Positions 43,193 to 51,010 of a DNA stretch of 51,010 nt are shown one piece after another; within the stretch, counting starts at the first letter, position 1, and every line of letters starts with the position of its first letter. The notes below the pieces were generated by a model, which worked only from the letters and a program-made list of their open reading frames with translations, was not told the DNA's origin and did no database searches. A program made the translations under genes and the position numbers. The DNA is from Rickettsiales bacterium. Its GTDB lineage: Bacteria; Bacteroidota; Bacteroidia; Cytophagales; Cyclobacteriaceae. The DNA lies in assembly GCA_002729235.1 (NCBI GenBank), contig PBTY01000019.1, forward strand, positions 24,948-75,957, given 5' to 3'.

Positions 43193-44234
43193 AATATAGT
43201 TTCTTTAACGTTTCATCATTGAGTCCAAACCCATGAAGTGGCCAATGATAATTGAAATAATCCTGCTGGTAGAAGTGTTCGTCTTGTGTTTCTAGAATAC
43301 GAAACACTATCTCATACATGGTCTTTTGATCACCCATGTCTGTTCCGAAAAGCAATCGATCGCTATACTTTTCATAAAATGTCTGCATATAGCGAGGAAT
43401 GGGAGCTGTCTCACCAAATCGCGCAGAGATATCTGCATAGAGGTTTGAATACTTATCCAATAGATCTCCAAGTATAGATAAGTCATAGCTGCAGTTGGCG
43501 AAATGACATGCAATGAACGTTGTATGAGGGTTTTGCTTAACAGCATTTTCTAATGAAATGATTAATTCCTTGTGATTGAGAGTTTCTGGATCAGATAAAT
43601 CAACTTTCCATTTATATCCGTTCATTAACCCATCATTTGTGGAGTCTTGTTCATTGTACATCCACATAGGTTCAGCTACATGAATATTTATTGGCATGTT
43701 TAATTCCCCACATTTCGCTAGCAAGGGCTGTAGTTTAAGATCGTCGATGTGCATGCCTGGAGCAGGGGATGGAAGTGAATACATGAGTCCTTGGCCTTTG
43801 TCGCCGAGCTCACCGACACCTTTTGCTCCAACCTTGTGACATCTAATTAGCTCTTTGATGGCTCGTTTACTCCAATCATCTTTTTGATAATTGGTGAAAT
43901 CAAAGCCGCACCAAACATCAAAGCGATTATCATATTGACTATAAACCTGATAGAGACTGTCGAACAATGGGCCTGTTGCGTACGTCAGAATGATTGTTTT
44001 TTCTACATTGAATTGATCCATGGTTTGTACCCAAAGTTCCAGATCTTTTGACGTAGTAGGGTAGGCATGCGAATGCATGTCTATAACAGGATAGCGTGCT
44101 TTGGTAATCTCGGTTTTTGGAATGTTGTAGATGGATTTCGGTCTGTAATTTGCTAATAAAATACTATCTGGAGTTTGAGCCAACGTGGTGAAGCTCATTC
44201 CAGATAGTATCCCGATTATCCATCTCCAACTCAT
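43164..44234 (-). CDS. Exported amidohydrolase-2 family metal-dependent hydrolase
   Basis: A 356-residue protein with a signal peptide (WIIGILSGMSFTTLAQ). It has the amidohydrolase superfamily metal pattern: HSH in DMHSHAYP, a VGELGD strand, H in NIHVAEP, H in IACHFAN and D in LFGTDMG. This is the PF04909-like branch, whose members are hydrolases, lactonases and decarboxylases, not the branch of the NagA/AgaA sugar-phosphate deacetylases. It overlaps the aldolase stop by four bases and the GH36-like start by about 29, so it is firmly in the operon. An exported hydrolase that trims an acyl or lactone group from the glycan is possible; the substrate is unknown. Confidence 0.78.
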   Translation of the reverse strand: MSWRWIIGILSGMSFTTLAQTPDSILLANYRPKSIYNIPKTEITKARYPVIDMHSHAYPTTSKDLELWVQTMDQFNVEKTIILTYATGPLFDSLYQVYSQYDNRFDVWCGFDFTNYQKDDWSKRAIKELIRCHKVGAKGVGELGDKGQGLMYSLPSPAPGMHIDDLKLQPLLAKCGELNMPINIHVAEPMWMYNEQDSTNDGLMNGYKWKVDLSDPETLNHKELIISLENAVKQNPHTTFIACHFANCSYDLSILGDLLDKYSNLYADISARFGETAPIPRYMQTFYEKYSDRLLFGTDMGDQKTMYEIVFRILETQDEHFYQQDYFNYHWPLHGFGLNDETLKKLYYENAQKILD

Positions 44235-45049
44235 TGGAAATTGATCATTCTTAGTTTTTCAGTAACCAATCCTTGTGCTTCACCTGTGGCTTGAGGGAAT
44301 ACTTTTCTCAAATCAATCTCATCATTGTCTGCTAGCACAGCTTGCAGCTTTTTCATGAAGATGTTTTTGATTTCAGTTGCCAGATTGACTTTAGTGATAC
44401 CTCTTCGAATGGATTCCTGAACCTGATCGTGAGGAATTCCTGAACTACCATGAAGGACCAATGCAGCGGTTGTAGCCTCATTGATTTCAGAAATTAGATC
44501 TAGTTGTAACTCTGGTGTTTTGGTGTAAAATCCATGAGCTGATCCAACAGCTACCGCTAACGCATCAATACCAGTTGCTTCAACAAATCTCTTAGCTTCA
44601 TCAGGTTGAGTGTAAACCATTGCTTGCTCCTGGCCAAGTTTTGCTACATAACCCAATTCTGCCTCTACATTAGCATCAAACTGTTCGGCATACTTGACAA
44701 TCTCACTAGTGATTTTCACATTTTCTTCAAATGGCTTCTCACTTGCATCAATCATAACTGAGTCGAATCCGGCATCTAAGCATTTTTTTACGAGGTTTAC
44801 ATCACTGCCATGGTCCATGTGTAGCCAAGCTTGAACACCAAACTGAGCTATTGCTGCTTTGGCCATTTTGCTTGCTATTTCAACACCCATATAGTTCAGT
44901 GAACTTTCGGATAATTGAAGAATAAGTGCTGAATTCTCGGCCTTAGCAGCACCTAAAACAGCTGCTAAAGTTTCAAAATTGTAAAAATTAGTGGCTAAAA
45001 GAGCCTTGCCCTCTTTTTTGTTGAGGGTTAGTTTTTCTTGTAGTTTCAT
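44231..45049 (-). CDS. Class II ketose-bisphosphate aldolase, tagatose-1,6-bisphosphate aldolase-like
   Basis: A 272-residue class II aldolase close to the GatY/KbaY and FbaA small-subunit type. The zinc ligands and acid are present: D79-H80 in HMDHG, E131 in VEAELG, H172 in GSAHG and H200 in VLHGSSG, and a phosphate-binding VNLATEIK. In the AgaS operon the substrate is most simply tagatose-1,6-bisphosphate, giving DHAP and glyceraldehyde-3-phosphate; fructose-1,6-bisphosphate is the alternative. No GatZ/KbaZ-type subunit is present in the window. It starts 8 bp after the kinase stop. Confidence 0.87.
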   Translation of the reverse strand: MKLQEKLTLNKKEGKALLATNFYNFETLAAVLGAAKAENSALILQLSESSLNYMGVEIASKMAKAAIAQFGVQAWLHMDHGSDVNLVKKCLDAGFDSVMIDASEKPFEENVKITSEIVKYAEQFDANVEAELGYVAKLGQEQAMVYTQPDEAKRFVEATGIDALAVAVGSAHGFYTKTPELQLDLISEINEATTAALVLHGSSGIPHDQVQESIRRGITKVNLATEIKNIFMKKLQAVLADNDEIDLRKVFPQATGEAQGLVTEKLRMINFQ

Positions 45050-45057
45050 GATTGGTA

Positions 45058-45996
45058 TTAGATATCGTAAGCGAATCGCTTTTGGGCGATTTCTTTGATT
45101 TTTTCTATGCTTTCAAATGCTGTAGTACCGCCAGCTTCCGTAGTATTGATGGCTCCGGTTAGGTTGCCAAATTTCAAACACTCATCCAAAGGAAGGTTTT
45201 GAATATACTTGAAGATAAATCCTGCATCAAAGCTGTCACCAGCTCCAATCGCATCAATAGCTTCACTGTTTAAGAAGGCTGGTTGTCTCTCAATATTGCC
45301 ATTTCTGAATAGTGCCGCCCCATTGGTTCCATCCTTCACTACAATTACATTGGCAAACGCTTTTAATGCGTTGATGCCATCTTTCACAGATTTGGTTCTG
45401 GTTAGGTGAAGCAGTTCCGTTCTGTTAGGCATGAATACATCTACATAGGGTAGAAGTGCCTCAAGATCAATATTCCATTGTTCCGATGGGTCCCATTGAG
45501 GATCCATTGATGTGGTCAATCCAAATTCTTTCGCTCTTTTGAAAAGATCTTTCAAGCCACCTTTCAATGCAGGTTGCATAAAAATGCTGCTGACATGCAA
45601 GTGTTTTGCCTCAGTAAGAATATCGTCACGAACTTCTTTGGCACTTAAATGATCCATTGCTCCTGGATAGGTCACATTGGCTCGATCCATGTCATAGTTC
45701 ATCACAATGGTTGAACCCGTTTGGTATTCTTTAGACCGAATAATGAAGTCGGTTTCAACACCTTTGTTTTTCAAAGAAGTTTCGATGAGATCGGCAAACT
45801 GGTCATTTCCGATTTTTCCAAGGAAAGCAACTTTAGCACCCAATGAAGACAGGTTGCTTGCAAAGATTGCAGAACTGCTACCCAAAGTCACCGTCATTTG
45901 TTTGGCAAGGATCTCTTTTCCCACTTCAGGAAATCCATCAATGTGATTCAGAATGATGTCTACATTCAATTCACCTACAACCAATACGTCGTGCAT
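45058..45996 (-). CDS. PfkB-family sugar kinase, candidate galactosamine/GalNAc kinase
   Basis: A 312-residue ribokinase-fold protein. The N-terminal VVGELNVDIILN and GSSSAIFASNLSSLG region resembles ribokinase-type kinases of free sugars, unlike the LacC-like paralogue at 30834. The catalytic motif GAGDSFDAG has D254. It lies between AgaS and the aldolase with gaps of 6 and 8 bp. A non-PTS galactosamine pathway needs a kinase to make the 6-phosphate before AgaS, and this gene is placed for that step, but PfkB enzymes in this role are not well established; enterobacterial routes use PTS or a ROK-type kinase. The sugar is therefore an inference. Confidence 0.8.
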   Translation of the reverse strand: MHDVLVVGELNVDIILNHIDGFPEVGKEILAKQMTVTLGSSSAIFASNLSSLGAKVAFLGKIGNDQFADLIETSLKNKGVETDFIIRSKEYQTGSTIVMNYDMDRANVTYPGAMDHLSAKEVRDDILTEAKHLHVSSIFMQPALKGGLKDLFKRAKEFGLTTSMDPQWDPSEQWNIDLEALLPYVDVFMPNRTELLHLTRTKSVKDGINALKAFANVIVVKDGTNGAALFRNGNIERQPAFLNSEAIDAIGAGDSFDAGFIFKYIQNLPLDECLKFGNLTGAINTTEAGGTTAFESIEKIKEIAQKRFAYDI

Positions 45997-46002
45997 AGCT
46001 AC

Positions 46003-47166
46003 TTATTTCTTTAAAGGTAAATCGTAAATATTAACACCCTGAACAACCCTCGAGATTGCTCCACTAGAGGAAGGAGCATCAGGTTGTAAGTCTTCGCTGA
46101 GAGATTTGAAGAAACCTAGAAGTTGACCAGGAATAATGGATGGAAGCGTTAGAAAATCTTCATCCAATGTCTTGCCATTATCACTAAAGCGAATTTCATA
46201 ATCCACATCCAAATCAAAGTCTAAACGCTCAGCTATAGCAACCTGGGCTAAGGCTTTTTTACCTTTTTCCATGGCGAAAATCAGGTCGTGCTCATATTGA
46301 CTAACGTATGATTCATTGGACATCAGGTAAACGATCAGTGTTTCTTCATCAACTACAGCTTTAGGCCCATGTCTGAAACCAAGGAATGATTCGTCTTTGC
46401 AGATGATCTCGCCATCTGTTAATTCCTGCAACTTTAAATGAGATTCTGTCGCTGTTCCTAATAAAGGGCCAGATCCAAGAAAGACAGCTCTTTTGAAAGG
46501 TAGCGCAGCAATTTCTTTAATAGTTGCCAAATATTTTGTCAGGACTTCTGTTCCATACTCAGAAGCCAACGTGACTTGGTTTTGTAACTCAGCGACTTCA
46601 TGAAGTCTGGAAACCAAAAGACCTGTCAATAGCATGCCTGAGTAGCTGCTCGTCATTGCCAGGCTTTTATCATTTGTTTCCTTGGGTAAGGTGAAAATAT
46701 ACTTTTCACCTGGTGTATCATATTTCGCTAAATCCCCTTCAGGGTTACAGGTAATGATTAAATGATAGCATTTCTTACTGATTTGATCTGCAAGTACTAC
46801 TGCAGCTTTACTTTCCGGACTGTTACCGGATCGTGCAAAAGAGACTAACAAGACCGACTGATCTTTTGAAAAGTAATCGTAAGGATGCGAAACTAAATTG
46901 GTAGTCGGGATGGCACTCGTACAAGTATACCCAGCTCTATTGAAGGTGCCTACTAAAGACTCTCCAATGTATGCACTTGTTCCAGCTCCAGTTAAAATGA
47001 TTTTATGAAACTCAGATCCATTCAAAAAGGCTTGAATTTCTTCCTTTTTCTCATTTACGCTTTCCCAAATTTTTTGCCAAACAGCTGGTTGTTGGGCGAT
47101 TTCTCTAGCGGTATGAATCGCGCCTAAAGACTCAAGGGTTTTGCTGTCTATATCTAAAAAATGCAT
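46003..47166 (-). CDS. agaS: AgaS-type D-galactosamine-6-phosphate deaminase/isomerase (SIS domains)
   Basis: A 387-residue protein with two SIS domains. SIS-1 has the loop ILTGAGTSAYIGES (57-70), and LVSFARSGNSPES (108-119). SIS-2 has LGSGPLLGTATESHLKLQELT, followed by the AgaS-typical FLGFRHGPKAVV and the C-terminal PDAPSSSGAISRVVQGVNIY. This order and these strings are characteristic of AgaS rather than of GlmS, and the family converts galactosamine-6-phosphate to tagatose-6-phosphate with release of ammonia. It is the first gene of the operon and is divergent from the DeoR-family regulator. Confidence 0.9.
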   Translation of the reverse strand: MHFLDIDSKTLESLGAIHTAREIAQQPAVWQKIWESVNEKKEEIQAFLNGSEFHKIILTGAGTSAYIGESLVGTFNRAGYTCTSAIPTTNLVSHPYDYFSKDQSVLLVSFARSGNSPESKAAVVLADQISKKCYHLIITCNPEGDLAKYDTPGEKYIFTLPKETNDKSLAMTSSYSGMLLTGLLVSRLHEVAELQNQVTLASEYGTEVLTKYLATIKEIAALPFKRAVFLGSGPLLGTATESHLKLQELTDGEIICKDESFLGFRHGPKAVVDEETLIVYLMSNESYVSQYEHDLIFAMEKGKKALAQVAIAERLDFDLDVDYEIRFSDNGKTLDEDFLTLPSIIPGQLLGFFKSLSEDLQPDAPSSSGAISRVVQGVNIYDLPLKK

Positions 47167-47230
47167 GTATCTATGTTTCTTATGTAAGCTTATTTAAATC
47201 TGATAATTCAAATATAAAAACAATCATTAA

Positions 47231-47290
47231 ACTTTCAAATACTTTCATATTAAGTTTTTTAACTTATGAATAGTTTCATTTTAACTTAAT
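47231..47290. promoter_or_regulatory. Candidate operators in the agaS-regulator divergent region
   Basis: ACTTTCA is repeated at 47231-47237 and 47241-47247 (10-bp step). TAAGTT-TTTT-AACTTA (47251-47266) is a perfect 6-bp inverted repeat, and AACTTA recurs at 47283-47288. TTTCATTTTAACTTA starts at 47274. The repeats sit between the two divergent starts, where autoregulation by the DeoR-type protein is expected. Confidence 0.4.
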
Positions 47291-47341
47291 CTTGTTTTAG
47301 AAAACTAATATTCTCTATCTTGCTTAAAATGACATTAGGAT

Positions 47342-48124
47342 ATGCCTGTAAATAGCCGAACATCCACTGTAAGCCGAAGAAATGAAATCTTAACCTCTAT
47401 TAATACGGATGGTCAGGTTTATGTAGACGAGTTAAGTGCAAGATTTGGTGTAAGCGAAGTAACAATACGCAATGATCTGGACCAATTGGAGCAAAAAAAT
47501 CTATTAATTAGAGCTCGCGGTGGTGCTATGAAAATAGAAGGAAGAGTAGGAGTGGACTATAATCTTTCTGAAAAAGACAAGCTTAACTATCAGGAAAAAG
47601 TAAGGATAGGAAAGGCCGCCTCCAAACTAATTAAGAGTTCGGAAATTGTTTTAATTGATTCTGGCACTACTACCGTAGAGATGGTGAAGAATCTAGACAA
47701 CATTGAAGATCTTACGGTAATTACCAACGCGTTAAATATTGCTACGGTGTTAATCAATAATCCAAATGTCAGTTTGACAATCCCAGGAGGTTATTTACGT
47801 AAAAACTCACAGTCACTTGTAGGTCCGATGGCCGAAAGAGGGCTTAAGAACTTTTATGTGGACAAGGCATTTTTGGGAGTAGATGGATTTGATACCAAAA
47901 CTGGGCTATACACTCCGAATATAGAGGAGGCTCATTTGAATGAGCTAATGATAGAAATAGCAAATGAAGTGATCTTGCTTGCAGATAGTAGCAAGTTCAA
48001 AAAGAAGAGTTTTGCATTCATTTGTAATATCGACAAGATAGATGTCGTGGTTACCGATGATAAAATCGACGCTGATGATCACAAAAGACTGGAAGATGCG
48101 GGAGTAAAAGTGATCATTGCTTGA
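47342..48124 (+). CDS. agaR: DeoR-family transcriptional regulator (AgaR/GlpR type)
   Basis: A 260-residue DeoR-family protein. The N-terminal winged helix (about 14-62) reads VYVDELSARFGVSEVTIRNDLDQLEQKNLLIRARGG in pieces and has the family signature with R43-N44-D45. The effector-binding ISOCOT-like domain begins with IDSGTTTVEM and continues to VTDDKI. The family senses sugar phosphates and mostly represses. The divergent AgaS operon makes the galactosamine pathway its likely target, hence the symbol, which is a contextual assignment. Its last 11 bases overlap the end of the convergent DUF4874 gene. Confidence 0.87.
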   Translation: MPVNSRTSTVSRRNEILTSINTDGQVYVDELSARFGVSEVTIRNDLDQLEQKNLLIRARGGAMKIEGRVGVDYNLSEKDKLNYQEKVRIGKAASKLIKSSEIVLIDSGTTTVEMVKNLDNIEDLTVITNALNIATVLINNPNVSLTIPGGYLRKNSQSLVGPMAERGLKNFYVDKAFLGVDGFDTKTGLYTPNIEEAHLNELMIEIANEVILLADSSKFKKKSFAFICNIDKIDVVVTDDKIDADDHKRLEDAGVKVIIA

Positions 48125-50771
48125 TCACTTTTACTTCAATTATGTTTTGGTCTTCTATTAATTGAATCAGATACATGCCTTTGGAAAGGTCACTAATATC
48201 AATCCTGTTATTGTCCGATTGTTTCTTTCGAAGCACACCACTCAAATCATATATATTGATCGATTTATAAGTCTTATTGGTATGAATCGTGTTGCTTGTT
48301 GGATTAGGATAAATAAGTGTTTCTTCAAGATTAGTGCTTAATATCAATCCGGTAGATTCACTGATCGATTCTGAATAATCCGATTTTCCAATCTCATTGA
48401 TAGCGGCTATTTTGTAATAATAAGTTGTTTGATTGGTAAGGTTTTCATCACGAATAAGAGTGGTAGTTGCGTCCACTTCCAACAAGAATTCGAAGTTTAC
48501 GTCATCCTCTGATCTGACTAATTCATACCCGGTGCAATTTTCACACCTAGACCAGGAAACCACCAATCTTGTTTCAGGAAGATTGGTAGACTTTACTACT
48601 TGAAAGTTTTCGGGCAAACTGGCAGGTAGTGTTCGGTAAAGAGTTGGTTTAGAGTCCCGATTTGTTAAGATAATTTCGTTGTTAATCTGAACATACGTTG
48701 GTATTGTCTGATTGTCATTCAAGTTACTGAGTAAGTCATAGTCAAAGTTCAATTCCATGCTTTCACCATTACCAAAGCTTATATCAGCATCGACCTTAGA
48801 CCAGATCGATTCGGTGAATTCATAAAGGCTGCCATCAATTAGTGCATAGTCAAAACCTACGAAAAGATCCGATTCATTATTACCTGTTTCGATGTTGTTG
48901 TCCGTGTCTAAATAAATAGCGTACTGAGTGATGGTTCCGTTCAATAATAAATTTAGGTTTTGCGAATCAAAGTATGCGCTCAACGTGATTGGGTTTTCAT
49001 TGCTTATTGCAGTCACTAGAGGTGGGATTGATAGCCAGTCAGATGAATTTCCATCGGCATTAATAACAGGGTGGCTGTCAGTGTTAGAGATGGTGATTTC
49101 ATCAGAATAATTACTCTGTGCTCCTCCGTTGGATAACTGATAACGATAGGTATAGGTGGTATTAGCTTCAACATTCGTATCAATGAAGTAATCCTGGTTT
49201 CCAGGAATAGATGCAATAATTTCATAACCATTTCCATCATTTCTTTCAATGATTCTTTGATAAGCTTCAGGCTGTCTACCCCAGTAAACGGCAATGTCAT
49301 TAATACCACCACCGCCATATATGATATCCGCTCCAGGAATTGTAAGGGTTTCGGTTGAGTTGGAGCCAATGAAATATTGTGAACCCATATAGTCCGTAAC
49401 GTCATTGGTCGGGCTAATATTGATATCAGATAGCAATAGGTTATAACCTAGCTCACTATCCCATACCGACTCATTAGCCATTTGGATAGAATAGGCCGGG
49501 TTATTGGTTAGTGACTGGTAGGTGTCTGTTATTTGAAGATAAAGACTGTAATTACCTTCGACAACATTGGCCGGCAGACCCATTTCTAAGTTTAAAGATT
49601 GAATTTCACCTAAAGTCCATAGGCGAATGTCTTCTTCGATGGAATAGAAATATTCATCAGCTGTTTCCTGGTTTTTGAGGATAATTCTTAGGTCTTTAGG
49701 GTTGTATGGATTGGCAAAACCAACGTTTTGTACGTTTAGATTAAAGGAGAAGGTCCCTTCGGGCTTACTAACTGTAGAGAAATCACCAGAAACAAGTTCA
49801 TAACGGTAGCCCAGTCTGGTTTCAACCTCATTAAAGCATCCCTGATTTTTCCATTCGTTAAGTACCTGTGTATTGTAATCGATGTTTAAATAGGACCAAT
49901 GAAATCGTTCCAATTCAGATAAACTGTTGTCACAATCAGAATAAGGTGAAGCAAGGTTGCAGGTCTCGCCACCCATTGGGGTGTAAAGCGTTTCCTTGGC
50001 CAGGTAAGGTTTTTCAATGTCTGGGTTGACATACGTACCATAGTCACTGGAGGACGCTACAAAGCAATCATTATGGTGGCCGATTCTGCTGGAATATTGA
50101 TCAACAAATGCATTCTGTGCTGAGAGTGCCTCTTGCGAATCAAATATGGTCATTTTATACCCTGGAGTTCTTATTTGGACCATTCGGTCGGAGGGGAGGG
50201 CGTCCAGTAAGCTGAAGACCAATTGTCGACGGTTTTCCCAGTCCTCATCATCCACCTGGCCTGGGCTATTGGCGAAATGATCAGTGTAGTACCACTCACC
50301 CCAGGCACCTACAAAGCCAGCTTGAACCACTTCAATAACATCGGCATTTTCTTTGAAAATTGAGCTTAATTGGTCTATGTGCATTTGTACTACCTCAGGT
50401 GTAGCATCATTATAAGGTGCTGTAGATGATGTTGTGTACGCAAATCGAACAATACATTTGATTCCGGCAGCTCTAATCGCCGCAAAATCAGATCGCATAT
50501 TGGATAAATACTCTGAGGAAATTGGAGTTTCCCGAAATTTCTCAAGATAAAATACTCTAAGAATCTGAGTAATCTGCTCTTCAGTTCTGTAGTTGGTTAA
50601 TGTGGTTGCGGAGAGCTGAGAATAGTCTCCTGAGTGAGTTTCCGTATGGTGGTAAAGACCTCTTTCTGGATTAGCAATAATTTCAGTGTGACTAGTGTAG
50701 GTGATGGATTGCCCTATTACTGCTTGGGTGCTAACAATTATTATGGCTATTAGGCTATTAAAAGCTTTCAT
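48114..50771 (-). CDS. T9SS-exported DUF4874/DUF4832 protein with CBM-like and fibronectin III domains
   Basis: An 885-residue secreted protein. After a signal peptide (AIIIVSTQAVIGQ) the N-terminal domain opens NPERGLYHHTET and contains ILRVFYLEKFRE, IKCIVRFAY, VVQAGFVGAWGEWYYT, a TIM-barrel-like strand series with conserved E and H residues typical of DUF4874, followed by a DUF4832 part (SDYGTYV, YNTQVLNEWKNQGC). A beta-sandwich like CBM9 follows (DGNSSDWLSIPP, YAIYLDTDNN), then a fibronectin type III segment (YKIAAINEIG), and a T9SS type A sorting domain (IYPNPTSNTI, KGMYLIQL). The barrel fold suggests a glycoside hydrolase of unproven specificity. Transcription runs against the regulator and the two genes overlap by 11 bp. 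Confidence 0.78.
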   Translation of the reverse strand: MKAFNSLIAIIIVSTQAVIGQSITYTSHTEIIANPERGLYHHTETHSGDYSQLSATTLTNYRTEEQITQILRVFYLEKFRETPISSEYLSNMRSDFAAIRAAGIKCIVRFAYTTSSTAPYNDATPEVVQMHIDQLSSIFKENADVIEVVQAGFVGAWGEWYYTDHFANSPGQVDDEDWENRRQLVFSLLDALPSDRMVQIRTPGYKMTIFDSQEALSAQNAFVDQYSSRIGHHNDCFVASSSDYGTYVNPDIEKPYLAKETLYTPMGGETCNLASPYSDCDNSLSELERFHWSYLNIDYNTQVLNEWKNQGCFNEVETRLGYRYELVSGDFSTVSKPEGTFSFNLNVQNVGFANPYNPKDLRIILKNQETADEYFYSIEEDIRLWTLGEIQSLNLEMGLPANVVEGNYSLYLQITDTYQSLTNNPAYSIQMANESVWDSELGYNLLLSDINISPTNDVTDYMGSQYFIGSNSTETLTIPGADIIYGGGGINDIAVYWGRQPEAYQRIIERNDGNGYEIIASIPGNQDYFIDTNVEANTTYTYRYQLSNGGAQSNYSDEITISNTDSHPVINADGNSSDWLSIPPLVTAISNENPITLSAYFDSQNLNLLLNGTITQYAIYLDTDNNIETGNNESDLFVGFDYALIDGSLYEFTESIWSKVDADISFGNGESMELNFDYDLLSNLNDNQTIPTYVQINNEIILTNRDSKPTLYRTLPASLPENFQVVKSTNLPETRLVVSWSRCENCTGYELVRSEDDVNFEFLLEVDATTTLIRDENLTNQTTYYYKIAAINEIGKSDYSESISESTGLILSTNLEETLIYPNPTSNTIHTNKTYKSINIYDLSGVLRKKQSDNNRIDISDLSKGMYLIQLIEDQNIIEVKVIKQ

Positions 50772-50802
50772 ATGATCTAACTGAATAACTGGGTTGGCTT
50801 AT

Positions 50803-50838
50803 AAAAATAATGTCATGGAATTCCATGACATTATTTTT
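50803..50838. terminator. Perfect 36-bp palindrome, bidirectional terminator-like
   Basis: The 18 bases from 50803 (AAAAATAATGTCATGGAA) are exactly complementary to the 18 from 50821. The hairpin has A-tract and T-tract flanks on either strand. It lies 25 bp from the stop of the truncated minus-strand gene and so likely ends its transcript. Confidence 0.8.
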
Positions 50839-50863
50839 CTGATAAATTGATGGTTGCTTATGC

Positions 50864-51010
50864 TTATTTCAAAGTGTATTGAAGTGCTGCGCTAGTTTCT
50901 TCTCCATAAGTTCCAGGAGCGTTACCTAACCATGACCAGTCTGTAGTTCCACCATCTGGAGCATCTACGTCAACTATGAAGAACGTGATTGCTTCTGAAG
51001 GTATTGCATA
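50864..51010 (-). CDS. C-terminal end of an unidentified protein (truncated by window edge)
   Basis: The minus strand is open from the right edge to a TAA at 50864-50866, giving 48 residues that read FFIVDVDAPDGGTTDWSW and end SAALQYTLK. The composition is beta-rich and lacks a T9SS domain. It could be the end of a surface lipoprotein (for example a glycan-binding protein of the same locus), but nothing in the 48 residues identifies a family. It is transcribed towards the DUF4874 gene and ends before a strong palindrome. Confidence 0.55.
   Translation of the reverse strand, partial: YAIPSEAITFFIVDVDAPDGGTTDWSWLGNAPGTYGEETSAALQYTLK

Noticed and set aside
1-51010. tRNA, rRNA or insertion sequences
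   Set aside because: No cloverleaf-like string, rRNA-like segment or transposase-like protein was found by eye; a tRNA could be missed without a covariance search.

Overview
The window looks like a chromosomal segment of a free-living, probably marine or soil Bacteroidota, most likely of the Cytophagales type. The evidence is a SusC/SusD pair, an ECF sigma factor with a FecR anti-sigma factor, several secreted proteins ending in a type IX secretion (T9SS) sorting domain, a Tat-exported GH109 enzyme, weak Shine-Dalgarno signals and moderate-to-low GC. The taxonomic placement is inferred from gene content only. Almost everything here concerns glycan breakdown, and there is no interval above about 300 bp without a gene.

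Region 1 (1-9113) is an L-rhamnose catabolic operon read from a divergent, truncated AraC-type regulator. Its tightly packed genes are a fused rhamnulose-1-phosphate aldolase/lactaldehyde dehydrogenase, rhamnose isomerase, rhamnulokinase, a tandem class II aldolase-like protein with a degenerate second half, an FMN-dependent L-lactate/hydroxyacid dehydrogenase and an NCS1-type permease. Together they could take L-rhamnose to DHAP plus L-lactate and then pyruvate. Region 2 (9204-27438) is a polysaccharide utilisation locus (PUL): ECF sigma factor, FecR, an STN-bearing SusC, SusD, GH3, two paralogous GH5 enzymes with a discoidin-like domain inserted in the barrel, a PKD lipoprotein, and a large GH78 alpha-L-rhamnosidase. 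The enzyme set suggests a rhamnose-substituted beta-glucan, and the released rhamnose would feed region 1.

Region 3 (27591-38250) holds, on the minus strand, an SDR oxidoreductase, a sulfatase lipoprotein, a secreted nuclease, a PfkB kinase of the tagatose-6-phosphate/1-phosphofructokinase type and a sodium:solute symporter. On the plus strand it holds a GH109 alpha-N-acetylgalactosaminidase and a secreted beta-helix protein. Region 4 (38516-39656) holds a small outer-membrane-type protein, an orphan SiaC-like phosphoprotein and a patch dense in inverted repeats.

Region 5 (39657-47166, minus) is a compact operon: AgaS-type galactosamine-6-phosphate deaminase/isomerase, PfkB sugar kinase, tagatose/fructose-bisphosphate aldolase, exported amidohydrolase, GH36-like lipoprotein and a NodB-like putative deacetylase. 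It is divergent from a DeoR-family regulator (47342-48124). The last complete gene is a T9SS-exported DUF4874/DUF4832 protein, and the window ends in the C-terminus of another minus-strand gene.

Regions 3 and 5 together read as a non-PTS route for galactosamine or N-acetylgalactosamine from a possibly sulfated glycan: GH109 and GH36 release the sugar, the symporter imports it, one PfkB kinase phosphorylates it, AgaS converts it to tagatose-6-phosphate, the second PfkB kinase makes the bisphosphate and the aldolase cleaves it. The deacetylation step has no textbook enzyme here; the NodB-like protein and the amidohydrolase are the candidates. This split, partly non-canonical GalNAc system and the nested discoidin-in-GH5 enzymes are the most promising novelties.
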